Positions 1 to 10,050 of a stretch of DNA of 64,000 nucleotides are shown here, one piece after another (within the stretch, counting starts at the first letter, position 1; each line of letters begins with the position of its first letter). Position numbers and translations under genes: made by a program. Source of the stretch: Durusdinium trenchii (taxonomy: Eukaryota > Sar > Dinophyceae > Suessiales > Symbiodiniaceae). The stretch covers positions 334,856 through 398,855 of the forward strand of contig CAXAMN010018557.1 of assembly GCA_963970005.1 (NCBI GenBank), written 5' to 3'. The notes beneath the pieces are model-generated. The model was not told the DNA's origin and made no database searches. It saw nothing but the letters and a program-made list of their open reading frames with translations.

Positions 1-1090
1 GCGCCCAGTGGCCACTTGCTCCGGGAGTGAAAACGATGCCTTGGCGAGGCAGTCGGACCCAGTCGGACCGAGTAAGTCATCGTTTTGGCAACCTGTCCTC
101 CAGTCATCCGGTTTTGTCCTGCATAATGGCCATATTGATTTCGCATATGCTTACATTGATCATAATCAAACATCGCAAGCAAATCATTGCAATAATTATA
201 ATTAACAATAATTAAAACAAAAAACAATCCAATACCGATGGACAAACCACTAAAATCAACGGTGTTTTGTAATTCCATGTTTGCGCGACGGTATTGAGTC
301 CATGTTGAGTGACCTGTATGAATAGCCGATTGACCACCACATTGCAAGTATTTCTTTCACCATAAGTATTACTCTTGCCCAATTGAACCTCGGATAAGGA
401 AAGGCAAGACACTACGACACCTTCGGAACTTCCCAGGCTTTCTGAGCAGTCAAAGTCACTGCTCAAGGGCCGGCTTGCGTGGCTGGTCAGCTGTGATGCG
501 AGGTCGTCCGGCAATGGCATCACGGGTGTCCTCACATCGACCCGTTTGTGGAGGAACTGATAGTGATAGCAGTTCAGAGAGTGTTTGTTTGTTTGTTTGT
601 TTGTCTGTCTGTCTGTCTCTTTCTTTCTTTCTGTCTTTCTTTCTTCGTTTGTTTTTTTGTTTGTGTGTATTGGTCGCTGGTGATGGTGATGAACGAATGA
701 AGATCAAATGATATGGGGCAAAAGCTCAATGCTCGATGCTTGCAGTACGCAGGTGGGGGGAGGGTGTTAACTCTCAAAAATCAGAGTTAGTGCATTGGAC
801 CGGACCCCCTGTCCAATTCCTTACTAAAGCAAGAACTCCAGGTAGCTGATGTTCGTGATCTTGCAGCATGCATGAATGGAAGAGGATCTTTCTTTACAGC
901 TTCACACGTCTTCATGGCACCATCTCTTTCAGTTCTCTCTCCAGTTCTCTCAGCATCCACCGTCTCGCACCCACTGTGCGATACAACTTCTGGTTGCCGC
1001 CCGAGCTGCGTTGCGTTGGAATCACTGTGCGAAGAATAAGGGCCCCGCCTTGGAGTTCAAAGATCCAGCTATGATCTTGAACGCTACGAA
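1..1090. other. Non-coding stretch, no gene recognised
   Basis: Short open frames occur on both strands, but none looks like a conserved protein and several are simply translations of the microsatellite at 582-668. The rest is unique-looking sequence ending at the first CTAG-rich repeat module. Confidence 0.5.
582..668 (+). repeat. TTTG/TCTG/TTTC compound microsatellite
   Basis: About 85 bases of consecutive tetranucleotides: first GTTT repeats, then GTCT, then TTTC, then GTTT again. It reads as an open frame on both strands (Leu/Cys/Ser-rich one way, Lys/Gln/Thr-rich the other), so those frames should not be taken as genes. Confidence 0.95.
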
Positions 1091-1209
1091 CGGAGCAAAG
1101 GGCATCGCTACTAGGAGCAAAGGGCATCGCTACTAGGAGCAAGGACGCTACTAGGGGCTCCTGCCCTTTGCTACTAGGAGCAAGGAAGCTACTAGGAGCA
1201 AAGGGCATA
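1091..1209 (+). repeat. CTAG-rich dispersed repeat module, copy 1
   Basis: Built from short modules in a recurring order: GGGCATCGCTACTAGGAGCA, AGGACGCTACTAGGGGCTCC, GAAGCTACTAGGAGCAA. The same modules recur in the window at 32391, 35091, 43456, 46013, 47602, 51912, 61547 and 62912, on either strand. Confidence 0.9.
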
Positions 1210-1289
1210 GTTGACCAGATTGGGAATTTCTGTCCGGAGATGTCCCGCGGCCTGACAAGTAAATAGGGCATATGTATATATTTGTTTCT

Positions 1290-1485
1290 TTTTTGGGGGG
1301 GTAGGCCGTTAGGAGGTAGTTAGTAGTAGCTAGAGGTAGCTAGTAGCTTAAGTAGCTACTACCTATGGGCGCAGGATAGCTCACGCTTTTTCAAGGAAGC
1401 TCCCCCCGCCACCCTGAAGGCGGCGGGGGACGCTTCCTTGAAGAAGCCCTCGCACTGATGATTTGGTTCCTAGTTTTTGGGGGAA
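1290..1485 (+). mobile_element. MITE-like element, copy with internal hairpin
   Basis: Starts in a G-run plus TAGGC, continues with TAG/TAGC-rich sequence and the conserved core GCAGGATAGCTCACGCT, then a hairpin (arms TTCAAGGAAGC and GCTTCCTTGAAG around a GC-rich loop with its own small stem), then CGCACTGATGATTTGGTTCC. The same order is found inverted at 58080-58222. The copy at 2375-2465 has the flanks joined without the hairpin. That filled/empty pair suggests the hairpin is a separate small insertion inside an older short element. No protein is encoded. Confidence 0.7.
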
Positions 1486-1896
1486 ACTTAACTAATAGCG
1501 ATGGCCTCCACCCTACTAGCCAATCTGACAAGCCTCTAAGGTTGCGTTTAAGCAAGGACAGAACCACTCCAGCAACCACTCCTTGAACTAAACACAAACA
1601 CATCACCAATCACCTATCTTACAAATACAATGCTTTGGACGTCTTTAGACTTCCACAGTTTTGGCTCAGGTCAGGTGCTCAACTTCGTGCTCTGCAGTAT
1701 ATCGAAGGACCTTCTCCTTGGTGAGATCCTGCAGAATCAGGGCCCCTAAGCCCCTGGGCAGATGAACTTCATGAAACTACTCAATAGTCAAGCAAAAAAT
1801 GCTGAAGTCTGGAGAATACATCAGATCCACTGAAATGTAAGTGGGGAATGATCAAAGCAAACGGGGCCATGCGATACAGGTGAGCAAAAGCGACTC
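1486..1896. other. Non-coding spacer
   Basis: No credible gene. Contains one isolated reverse-strand minisatellite-like word (AGCGATGGCCTCCA near 1498) and otherwise unique sequence. Confidence 0.5.
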
Positions 1897-2343
1897 CTAC
1901 ATCGACATGTACTGCTTGCGGGTCACAGGTTTCAAAACCGGTCTGTCATGTGAGCGCATGATTTTGCGCTTGGTGATCGCTCCACCAATGCTTTTTTGCT
2001 CCGTCAGGAATGGACAACACATCGCACGTGGGACACTTGTAGGATTCTGTTCTGGAAAAAGAGTTGCACTACAAAAAACACCAGTCCAAACAATTACAAT
2101 AAAGTTTAAGGTCCGCAGATCCCATGTTTCCAGGCGACCCATGTCTTCCACCGGCCACCAGCCACCAGGTTTCAGTGTGCTCGCCTTGTTAACCTTCTCC
2201 AAGTGCAGGAACGAGGCCCGCTCACCGATCTCAATCCAGCAGCGGCCCAGCAGGCCTATTTTCTCACCGTTCACGTCCCGGTCTTCGTTGTGCAACATGG
2301 CGTCTTCCAGCGTCACTGTCTTTTGTTGCCGTCGGCACTGCAA
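1897..2343 (-). CDS. Possible exon of an unrecognised protein
   Basis: A 148-residue open frame on the minus strand. Residues about 28-80 (from DVNGEKIGLLGRCWIEIGER through a GGWWPVED stretch) have the mixed hydrophobic/charged pattern of folded protein. The opposite strand is also open over the same bases, but its translation is Ser/Arg-rich and unconvincing. I recognise no family. The outer ends look like read-through, so if real it is one exon or a remnant. No splice sites were settled. Confidence 0.25.
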   Translation of the reverse strand: MQCRRQQKTVTLEDAMLHNEDRDVNGEKIGLLGRCWIEIGERASFLHLEKVNKASTLKPGGWWPVEDMGRLETWDLRTLNFIVIVWTGVFCSATLFPEQNPTSVPRAMCCPFLTEQKSIGGAITKRKIMRSHDRPVLKPVTRKQYMSM

Positions 2344-2374
2344 TTCACAAAACCACTTTCTTTTTAAGTAAAGG

Positions 2375-2465
2375 GAGTACTAGGCTAAGTTAGCTGCTAC
2401 ATATGGACGCAGGATAGCTCACGCTCGCACTAATGATTTGGTTCCTAGATTTTTAGGGAAACTTA
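2375..2465 (+). mobile_element. MITE-like element core, copy without hairpin
   Basis: Carries GGACGCAGGATAGCTCACGC directly followed by TCGCACTAATGATTTGG and TTCCTAG. Compared with 1290-1485 and 58080-58222 it lacks the TTCAAGGAAGC hairpin, so it serves as an unoccupied site for that insertion. Confidence 0.65.
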
Positions 2466-4065
2466 GTGGTTCTCACAGAAATTAGGGATTTCTGCTGCAA
2501 CTTCTCTGCCCATAGGACACCCGAGTTCAATGATGATGGTTCACGCCGGGAAAAAAGTCTAAGGGGATGCGACTAATTCACCACTTCGCCCACACATTGC
2601 AGCACTCTGACTGGAAGATCTGTTTTGCCTTGGACCCTGTAATCTGCGTGAACCGTGAGGGATCCTGGCTCTTCTCATTGGCTCCAAGGCTCCCAGACCC
2701 CCCCACTGCAGGACACCTGCACACGAGCAAATGAAGATACGAAAGGCCAAATTGATCCTGCGAGCCTCGGCAAAAAGGCTGAGCCAAAGCACCACAGGGG
2801 TGCAATGAGTCAAGCAAACCTTCAAACAAACCGGGGTGAAGCTTTATCGGATTGGATCACAAGAAACCTGCAAAACCAGGCTGACATTGCGGCTGTGAAA
2901 CCGACCAAGCCAAGGTGCCAAGCTGCCATCAGCTTGAGGAACAGGGATGGTTAGGGCCAAATAAACCAACCTCAGAGACTCAGACTCCAATTCCTCGTAA
3001 ACGGCTCTCTAATCGACAGGCAGTCGGCCATAGAGTTGAAGCTGCTCAAAACTAAATGTTCTGCTTTTGCATACATATTTAAATATATATTTTTTTTATT
3101 ATAATGTATATATAATTATATATATACAGTATATGAGGGACGGTCAAAACTCATTATTCTTCTTCAACTAAAAAATGAACGTCATCAATTTTGAGTTGGG
3201 CCTTATCGTTTTACAGTGTTTTGAGTTCGTCGCATACCTATGATCATATACAGCGCTGGGGTTATCGGTTTTGAGGTGAACCTTATCGTTTTGCAGGGTT
3301 TTGTGCACAAACCTACCCCTCTCTACTAAAGTGGTCATCGCGTGTTTCGACCGTGGCTCATATACATACATTGAAACCAAGCGTATCAGTTTGTAGCAAG
3401 GCATGTCTTGCCAGTGAAAAAGACCAATAGAAGTCCCTCATGTGATGAACCACCTCAACCACACGATTGTTTGAGCCCAGGGCTCTCATTGCTATAATAT
3501 TGAGATTCCCAGACCCTCAGTTCTAGAGGAAGAAAGTGTAGCCTCTTCTAGTATTGACTATACAGCCTCCTAAAGCTCCACAGCCAAGGATCACCATCTA
3601 GAATCTACAGCAGAGTCTCGAGACACTCAATCCAAGAGGCGGGAAGGTCGGTACGCACCAAACACTTACCTGAACTGGCGAGTGTTGATAAAGTTTGGTT
3701 CAAATCCTTCCAACTCACTAATTCGACTCAAATACACTACAGCTCTGATTTGAGAACACAGATTGTCAACAACCAATGACAACATGTCTGTTTGGGATCT
3801 GGCCTGTTATGTTCAACTGTTTGATAGGCACAATATTGGGGGCCCTACTCATTCGTGGAAGTGCTTTACTCTGCGCTCTGGGAGTCCCACTACAGTTCGA
3901 GCTGGCATCGCCACAAAATATACCACCACAAGAGCTGCGAAGTTTCCTGAAGGCACTGGCTGGTGGCGTAAACAGGACAGTGTAACATTCTGGCCTTAGT
4001 CCCTCGGACTCTGCTGGGCCCCATGCGAAGGGATGGCAATGTACACTTGATCATTTCACAAACTC
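2466..4065. other. Long non-coding stretch with an AT-rich tract
   Basis: No gene recognised. It holds an AT-rich tract at about 3072-3135 (TATATA runs) and two copies of a CTTATCGTTTT-type phrase near 3200 and 3285. The phrase recurs near 36915-37015, so it is a weak dispersed motif. Open frames at 2559-2954 overlap on both strands and resemble nothing I know. Confidence 0.5.
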
Positions 4066-4504
4066 ATGCAAGGCCATTGCAATTGGGATGGAGACCATGG
4101 CTATTAGGTTGGAGGCCATCGCTCTTAGGTTGGAGGCCGTCGCTATCAGGTTGGAGGCCATCGCTCTTAGGTTGGAGGCCATCGCTCTTAGGTTGGAGGC
4201 CATCGCTATCAGATTGGGGGCCATCGCTATCAGATTGGGGGCCATCGCTAGTAGGTTGGAGGCCATCGCTATTGGGTTGGGGGCCATCGCTAGTAGGTTG
4301 CAGGCCATCCCTCTTAGTCTGGAGGCCATCGCTATCAGGTTGGAGGCCATTGCTCTTAGTTTAGAGGCCATTGCTCTTAGGTTGGAGGCTTTCGCTATCA
4401 GGTTGCAGGCCATGACTAGTAGGTTGGAGGCCATCGCTATCAGGTTGGGTGCCATCGCTCTTTGGTTGGAGGCCATCGCTATCAGGTTGGAGGCCATCGC
4501 TCTT
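4066..4504 (+). repeat. 21-bp minisatellite array, left segment
   Basis: About 20 copies of a 21-bp unit, consensus AGGTTGGAGGCCATCGCT plus a variable triplet (CTT, ATC, AGT, ATT). Because 21 is a multiple of three, the array is open on both strands (RLEAIA-x on plus, MASNL-x-A on minus). These frames are repeat translations, not genes. The array stops at ATCGCTCTT, where the 6.3-kb transposon-like unit begins, and resumes in the same orientation at 10797. Confidence 0.95.
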
Positions 4505-4560
4505 CCCTGAGCCTCCTAGAACCCTTATTTAGTGGGACCCCTTATTTAAGGAGTCTGACA
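4505..4560 (+). repeat. Left terminal inverted repeat of the 6.3-kb unit
   Basis: Matches the reverse complement of 10741-10796 over about 55 bp at roughly 80% identity, including CCTCCTAGAACCCTTATTTA without mismatch and GGAGTCTG near the inner end. Confidence 0.85.
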
Positions 4561-5007
4561 TAGAAAAATTGAAGGAGTCTAGACTCGTTATATAATTTAA
4601 GGTGTCTTTTTAAGGTGTCTAGATGTTGTTGTTTTCATAAAATTTTGAAGTGAATCCTTCACAGGATTCAAAAATCTTTGATGGGATTGAATATTTTTCA
4701 TAGGTTCCAGTAATCCTTGACAGGATTTCCAAAAGGTTTGTGTAAAAGCTTAATGCAAAATATTAAGGATTGGGCAACACTGGCCAACACTCCACCTCAA
4801 ATCCTTCAAAGGATTCCTGGTGTGTCAACTGAGGTGAAAAACTCTCTCCAAAGGATTCCTGAAGTGAATGCACAAATACCAAACTCTCTCCCCTGAATCT
4901 TGAAAGGGTGGCAAAAAAAAAAATCCTATCAACTTCACTTCAAAGATGCCTGTTAGAATTTGGTGGCCTGAAACCCAGGTCGCTGATCTGCAACAAATGA
5001 TTCAGGT

Positions 5008-5316
5008 CTACTCATAAACAGCATGAGTCTTCAGGTTCTCCAATGGCACTTGCACTTCCATAGGTGGAGGCCATTTGCTACCCTTAACAAGTCTTCTTTG
5101 CAAATTTCGCAAAGAATTGCCAGGGCAGCTAGTGTGGGTTGCCAAATCTTGAACTCCTGTAGCTTCAGCAGAATGTGCATCTTGGAACAAAGATTGTGCC
5201 CTTTGACCAGATATACTTCCATCCAGCAGTAGGTCAGCTATGTTGTTTCTCAGCCTCTTTTTGGGGTGCAGGTCCAGTCTTTCCTGCAGAAAGTGTTTTC
5301 TTCCATGCGTCGACAT
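5008..5316 (-). CDS. Dinoflagellate repeated hypothetical protein, short form
   Basis: A 102-residue frame from the internal Met (MSTHGRKHF). It has a basic, helical N-terminus (HPKKRLRNNIADLLLDGS), then SGQRAQSLFQDAHSA, a turn-rich part, then a basic helix LRNLQRRLVKGSKWPPP. From memory, this order (RLRNN..DL, RAQSLFQDA, NL.R.L.KGS.WP) is that of a large family of dinoflagellate hypothetical proteins found in many copies; that is recollection, not a search. Those proteins usually continue well beyond the WPP segment, whereas this one stops soon after, so it may be truncated. The open frame extends upstream to 5514, but that part translates a 34-bp tandem repeat. It lies inside the 6.3-kb unit and could be its own gene or a last exon of the cluster. 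Confidence 0.5.
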   Translation of the reverse strand: MSTHGRKHFLQERLDLHPKKRLRNNIADLLLDGSISGQRAQSLFQDAHSAEATGVQDLATHTSCPGNSLRNLQRRLVKGSKWPPPMEVQVPLENLKTHAVYE

Positions 5317-5404
5317 TTGTTGAATGAAAACAAAAAATGAACTTGAGCCTGAGCATGACCAGGACATGGAGAGGACTGGTTTTATACAAACTATGTGGGC
5401 GCGA

Positions 5405-5498
5405 TGTCCTTCAAAGGACAAAGAAAAATTGGATGTGATGTCCTCCAAAGGACAAAGAAAAATTGGATGTGATGTCCTCCAAAGGGCAATTGTTCTTT
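5405..5498 (+). repeat. 34-bp tandem repeat, about 2.7 copies
   Basis: The unit begins GATGTCCTCCAAAGGACAAA and ends GAAAAATTGGATGT. Each unit contains the interrupted palindrome TCCTcCAAAGGA, the same kind of motif that recurs through the non-coding parts of the 6.3-kb unit. Confidence 0.85.
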
Positions 5499-5659
5499 TT
5501 CTCTCACCATGCACACTACAGGACTACATTAGAAGCATGTAGCCCAAGAAGGCAGGCAGAACAACATTTTCCTTCCAGAAGCATATTGAAGAAGACACGT
5601 GCTCTCTGAGCTATATCCAAGTCATGGAATTCTATGGGCAAACTCAGGTCCCCCTCCAC

Positions 5660-6780
5660 TCAGGTCAAAAATGACTTGAGGCGCTTGCACAAAGCTTTCA
5701 GGCCATCCAAGTGCATGGAGCCATTGTTGGTGTCACCCTCCAAGGCCTTCTTCAAAGTGGAGCAGTCTGTCTTGTCACTGGAGACCGACATATCCTTTCC
5801 CTGAGCCAAGTTGGTCCTCAAGGAAGCCAGCGCTGCCTCGGCTTTGCCCAGAGCATCTGACACACTCTTCAAAAACTCTTTGAACTCTGGCTTGCCACTG
5901 GCCTCCAAGTCTTTTTGACAGGCGGTGCATTCGAAGACTTGTTTTTCAAGTCTGCCCTTCAGAGCAGCTGCAATTTGCAATTGTGAGTTCAGCTGCACCC
6001 AGCTTGGGTTCTCAAGTTTCACTTTGGGATCACTGCTGGACGCTGAATTGCCAATCGCCTTTTGCATGGTGGCCATGCCAAGGTTGGTGCCCAGCTTCAT
6101 GGTCTGGTCGACTTTGTTTTTGTCCTCTTGGACATGTTTCTGCTTGCTGTACCAGTACTTGGAAAGCTCAGGCAGAGCATGCGCCTTGGTACACTCATCC
6201 GGTTTGTCAATGCCACATTCATCCCAGCACTCCTTGAGAAGAGCTGCCAACATCTTGTCTCTCTTCTTTCCTTCGGTTTGTTCCCAGGAGAAACCATTCA
6301 AAGTAAAGATTTGCCCTGGAGTCATCCAACCGCTCTCAGCCACATCCTTCTGCTCAGTGGTGTCAGTCACTGTCTCAAAGTACTCATTGACCCACTGAAG
6401 GTTCTTCAAGCCACCCTCAGTCTTGTAGCGCTCAAGCAAACCCTTCTTGTCCTCCATGGTCATCTGGTTGTAGGCCTGGCAGGGGCACTCTGCCATTTGA
6501 ACCATTTGAAAGGGGTCAGGTCTGTGAAAATGGAAAGAATAGATTTGTTTTTGTGAAACCCCACCTCAAGGATCTTACCTGCCTCTGTTTCACCTTTCTT
6601 ACCCCTTCTGTACTTCAAGCCATTCAGCATCGCATTGAGATCTTTGTGGGTGGAACCTTCTGGTTCTTGATCTTTCTTTGGCTTTGTGGCAGCAGCCTTT
6701 TTGACAGCAGGCTTTTTGGGAGCAGCAGCAGCTTTGGCATCAGTCTTTTTGCCCACGGCTGATGGTTGGATTGAAAACAC
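5660..6780 (-). CDS. Two-exon unrecognised protein, Lys/Ala-rich N-terminus
   Basis: Exon 6780-6579 encodes a basic, low-complexity start (KKTDAKAAAAPKKPAVKKAA, then KPKKDQEPEGS) followed by a compact stretch ending KYRRGKKGETEA. A GT-AG intron (6578-6490) joins it in frame to ECPCQAYNQM and about 275 further residues ending LKSFLT at 5660. The second part is Trp-, Cys- and Lys-containing and largely helical, with CPC near the start, W positions in the first 60 residues, and a CTAC pair before a helical C-terminus. The N-terminus resembles a basic DNA-associating tail, but no family is recognised. Met at 6780 may be a true start or the product of an upstream splice (TCAG lies shortly after it). 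As part of the leftward cluster of the 6.3-kb unit it is a candidate mobility or cargo protein. Confidence 0.6.
6490..6578 (-). other. Spliceosomal intron, 89 nt, GT-AG
   Basis: On the minus strand the donor reads GAGGCAG|GTAAGATCC and the acceptor ATGGCAG|AGTGCCCC. Splicing keeps the reading frame (Glu-Ala then Glu-Cys-Pro-Cys) and removes an in-frame stop. The GCAG before the donor is repeated before the acceptor. An alternative acceptor (TTTTCACAG) near 6520 does not restore the frame. Confidence 0.6.
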
Positions 6781-8537
6781 TAGTCAAGTTGTAGCTTGAA
6801 ACTGAATAAGCTGAAGTTTTGCACAGGAAGGTGGGCAAAGAATAGCAGAATAGCACTAATGCCACACAGCAAGAGACAAATCACATCAACAGCTTTTACG
6901 TAGACTGAAATAGTAATAACAATGATTCTTTGATAAAAGGTATCATTCCTTCAAAGGGTGCCACACAACAATTGAGAAACTGCACCAACAGTTTTTACAT
7001 TGACTGCAAGACATGAACCTAGCGATTTTTGATAAAGCGCCCCATTCCTCCAAAGGATCAATCTACTGTTTAGGTCTGATGCCAAGCCCTCAACTCCTGA
7101 GCTGAGCCACCTAACCACCAAAGGTTTTGCAAAGGAAGGTTGGCCTCAGAAAGGGCAAGTCACATCAGCAGCCTTTGACATTGACAGAACTGAAAACATG
7201 CTTCTCAGCAAGTCTGACCCAGACTTCAATACTTAGAATCTATTGTTTCTTTGCAGATGTGGGTTCCTTCAAAGGATCAATCTACATAATCTACTACTTT
7301 GGTGCGATGACAAACTCTACCAAATCCTTCTAAGGATTGAGCTCTTGGTTTTCATGGTCAGCTGTTTGAACCCTTCAAAGGATCAACACATCTAGTGTTG
7401 AAGCGTAATGCAAAGCTATCAACTCCTGATCTGAGCCACCAAACCTTCAAAGGTTGAGAAGAAGGACTGTGACCTCACCAAGTGCAAATCATCTCTACAA
7501 CTGTGACAGGGATTGACTAAATGACTCACAACATGATGGCATTGACTATATTCCTTTTAGTGTTCCTTTGGGCTATAATTGAAGACATGATGACATGACA
7601 TCAGTCTTTCCAAAGGTCTGAAAAAATTGTGAACAAAAATAAGCCTGTGAAAATCCTGTGAAAAAGTCATGTCTTCACAGCCTGTGAAAAAGCGCTTTTC
7701 CTTTTAAATTGAAAGGAAAAGTACTTTTTCACAGGCTGTGAAAAATGACTTTTTCACAGGATTTTCACAGGCGTTTTTTCTAAAGCTTTTTGCATGGGTA
7801 GCTTTCTGAATCATTTAAAAGATACATATAACTCACATAGGTTTTTTTGTCTACTGCCAAACTCTCTCAACTCCTGAGCTGAGCCACCACACTACCAAAG
7901 GTTCTGCAGAGGGAGGCTGACCTCAGCAAAGATTGAATGAACAAAGGATTCAACAGGGCCCAAACAAGAACATCTGAGAAAGCTTCTGGGTCCTTCAAAG
8001 GATTTTGCTATTGTTTATTGTTTCAGCTTGAATGATCATTGGAAACTTTTTGAATCTTTCAAAGTGTCAATCCTTCAAAGGATCAATCTTCTGAGTCTTT
8101 CAAAGGACTGAGCTATTGTTTCTGTTTCGTGGCAAAGCTGTTTGAATCCTGAGCCACTTCACCTTCTGAAGAAGGGTTTTAACCTCAGAAGAGACAGATC
8201 ACATCAACAGCTTTGAAACTGACTGCAAACAGATTTCTCAACAGTGGCTGGGAAAATATATTGGCACTTACATGTATTTCTTTGAGACATGTTCTGACTG
8301 CTTCAAAGGATTGAGCTATTGCTTTGTGTGATTCCTTCAAAGGATCAATCTACTGTTTTGGTGTGCAGCCAAACTCTGACAAATCCTTCAAAGGTTTTTT
8401 TTAATGTCATGGCCAAACTCTGACCACTTCTTCAAAGGATTGTTGTTTAAAACGTGTTTCATCTTTCTTTGACTTTGTGGCAGCATCCTTTTTGACAGCA
8501 GGCTGGATGCTGAGCAGCAGGCTTATCTTTGGGATCA
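6781..8537. other. Non-coding part of the 6.3-kb unit, rich in interrupted palindromes
   Basis: No credible coding segment over about 1.75 kb, probably introns or spacers of the cluster. It contains well over ten copies of ATCCTTCAAAGGAT-like interrupted palindromes (for example near 6950, 7042, 7265, 7325, 7370, 7990, 8070, 8305, 8335, 8385 and 8430), often with AATC before and CAATCTACTG after. Related palindromes continue at 4655-4870 and 9680-10640. It also holds a long hairpin at 7643-7772. Confidence 0.6.
7643..7772. repeat. Long inverted repeat (hairpin), about 60-bp arms
   Basis: The left arm starts GCCTGTGAAAATCCTGTGAA and ends AGCGCTTTTCCTTT. The right arm starts AAAGGAAAAGTACTTTTTCA and ends TTCACAGGATTTTCACAGGC, around a loop of a few bases. 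The arms are themselves built of CTGTGAAAAA repeats. It could be a MITE or a structured spacer inside the 6.3-kb unit. Confidence 0.85.
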
Positions 8538-8777
8538 CTAGTTCAAATCCGAGTCCTCATCCTTTTCAGGATCAGGAGGCTTCTGTGGCGCTCTGGGGAT
8601 GCCACTTGACTTTGGCTGTGGTGGAGGCAGCGGCATAGCTCGAGTCCTTGTTCTGCGCCAAGGAGGCATAGGAGGCATTGCTTTCGTCTTGACCCCAGGG
8701 GTCAAGGTAATGCGAGGGGTCAAGTCAATGACTGTAGGTCCACTTCGAGGTGGTGGTGCATCTCGAGCTGCAGCCAC
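8538..8777 (-). CDS. Possible exon, proline-rich with acidic end
   Basis: A 79-residue frame: basic/Pro-rich (RDAPPPRSGPTVIDLTPRI, then PPMPPWRRTRTRAMPLPPP) ending in an acidic tail DPEKDEDSDLN before the stop. VIDLTPR resembles a SUMO-interaction-type hydrophobic/acidic motif, but that is only a pattern. It follows the 8801-9250 frame on the same strand and may be its downstream exon. Low complexity limits confidence. Confidence 0.35.
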   Translation of the reverse strand: MAAARDAPPPRSGPTVIDLTPRITLTPGVKTKAMPPMPPWRRTRTRAMPLPPPQPKSSGIPRAPQKPPDPEKDEDSDLN

Positions 8778-8800
8778 CTTGTAAGGTCATCCAAAGAGAC

Positions 8801-9250
8801 TCATGAGCCACCATGTCCAGCACTGCTGCCTGATGAGCTAGAGGGCACAATTAGGCTTGGCATTGGTGGCCACGTTGAGGAGGCATCCAGGGCAGCTGCT
8901 GCTTCTTGGAGGACTGCAGCTGCCTTTTCTTTTGCAGCTTTGTCTGCAGCTTTGACAGGAGGCGCTTTGGAATCTTTCGTACCAGATGCTTTGGATTCCT
9001 CCACCTTTTCCCACTCCCACTTCCAGCATCCAGCAGCATCTTTGAACCACTGCTTCCTCCACTGCAGTGGTTGGCCTGTTTTGGGATGTTTTCCCTGTTT
9101 CACGTCTTTGATCCATTGCTTCCTCTTTTGGCCTCCCCCAGATTTTTTGCGCCAATTCCACTTGCCAGCATTGTCATCTTGCGAAGTGGTACCTTGCAAA
9201 CTGGTACCTTGGGAACTGGTGCCTTGGGAACTGGTACGGGGATCAGGCAC
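8801..9250 (-). CDS. Trp/Lys-rich protein or exon of the leftward cluster
   Basis: A 149-residue frame. Residues 1-25 are SSQGT repeats. Residues about 28-80 contain an internally repeated basic pattern (KQWIKDVKQGKHPKTGQ then RKQWFKDAAGCWKWEWEK), which looks like two copies of a small W-K module. The rest is Ala/Lys-rich (KAADKAAKEKAAAVLQEAAA) and ends Ser/Gly-rich. No known family is recognised. The W-K module could bind nucleic acid (inference only). Met at 9250 may not be the real start, because the 9254-9547 exon ends just upstream in another frame. Confidence 0.45.
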   Translation of the reverse strand: MPDPRTSSQGTSSQGTSLQGTTSQDDNAGKWNWRKKSGGGQKRKQWIKDVKQGKHPKTGQPLQWRKQWFKDAAGCWKWEWEKVEESKASGTKDSKAPPVKAADKAAKEKAAAVLQEAAAALDASSTWPPMPSLIVPSSSSGSSAGHGGS

Positions 9251-9253
9251 AGA

Positions 9254-9547
9254 TCAGGTGTACCTGGTGGCGCATCGGGTTTTCCCCAGGACTGTAATGC
9301 AATCCCCAATTCCATGGGCTGCATCCTCATGAAACTCAACTGACAGTGTGGCTTCATACACACTGTCTGTCTGTCGAAAATAGGAGGCCTGTCCGCAGCA
9401 TGCGCAGACTCGCAACCAGTCTGTCTGCCCTGATTGGGTTGCTTGAGTCATTGCAAGCACATATTGGCGGGCAAGCTCTGAGCTCCAGAAGGAGGACTGC
9501 TCCTCCATAGGAGCTGGTTCCTCCACCGTACTTGGTGCAGTGCCCAT
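9254..9547 (-). CDS. Possible exon with a CxxC pair
   Basis: From MGTAPSTVEEP on: an acidic/Ser start, a helical part (SSELARQYVLAMTQATQSG), then DWLRVCACCGQASYFRQ and a beta-like end (VYEATLSVEFHEDAAHGIGD). The CACCG pair may be half of a zinc site. TCCTCAG lies directly before the Met, so it may be an internal exon rather than a start. It belongs to the same leftward cluster; no family recognised. Confidence 0.4.
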   Translation of the reverse strand: MGTAPSTVEEPAPMEEQSSFWSSELARQYVLAMTQATQSGQTDWLRVCACCGQASYFRQTDSVYEATLSVEFHEDAAHGIGDCITVLGKTRCATRYT

Positions 9548-10050
9548 CTGAGGACAGCACAGCCAAATACAATATCGAATTGCTTGGAAAGTTTGAAGCT
9601 TTAAGCAGCTGCAGGCACAAACAGCTCTCCAAAGAGCTGCCAAGAAACCATGTCCTGCAAAAGGCTCTGCTTTACAACTGGTGTTCCAGCAATCCTCAAA
9701 AGGACCACTTCCTCCACAGGAATTCTCCACAGCCGTGATCCTGCAAAGGATGGCAATCTACACATGACATGTCCTGCACAGGACCTGCAAAACCTACACA
9801 CCTACACATGACATGCAACCCTACCAAAGAACATGCGCACCTACAAAGGACAGCAATCTACAAAAGAAGACACCAGATTCCCACAAAAGACTGGGAAGGA
9901 TGACCTGCAACAATCCTACAAAGGATCTATAGCCTGCAAATCCCTTTGCGCCCGCTTCTGGCCAGGCTCCTCCAAGACTGTCTCCAAGAAAGGGTTGAAG
10001 TCCAAGGCGAACACGAAGACCTGAGACAAGTGGCAAGGACCTGAGAGCAG

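Noticed and set aside
1655..1680. Possible second spliced-leader relic (TTTTGGCTCAGG)
   Set aside because: Only ten matching bases and no gene downstream; chance is likely.
1841..2371. 176-residue plus-strand frame
   Set aside because: It overlaps a more protein-like minus-strand frame; composition (Ser/Arg/Pro-rich, no pattern) suggests a shadow.
4066..4504. CRISPR-like array
   Set aside because: Units are 21 bp with a 3-base variable part; no repeat-spacer structure and the context is eukaryotic.
4023..4510. Open frames of 113-148 residues over the left array
   Set aside because: Same minisatellite translation on both strands.
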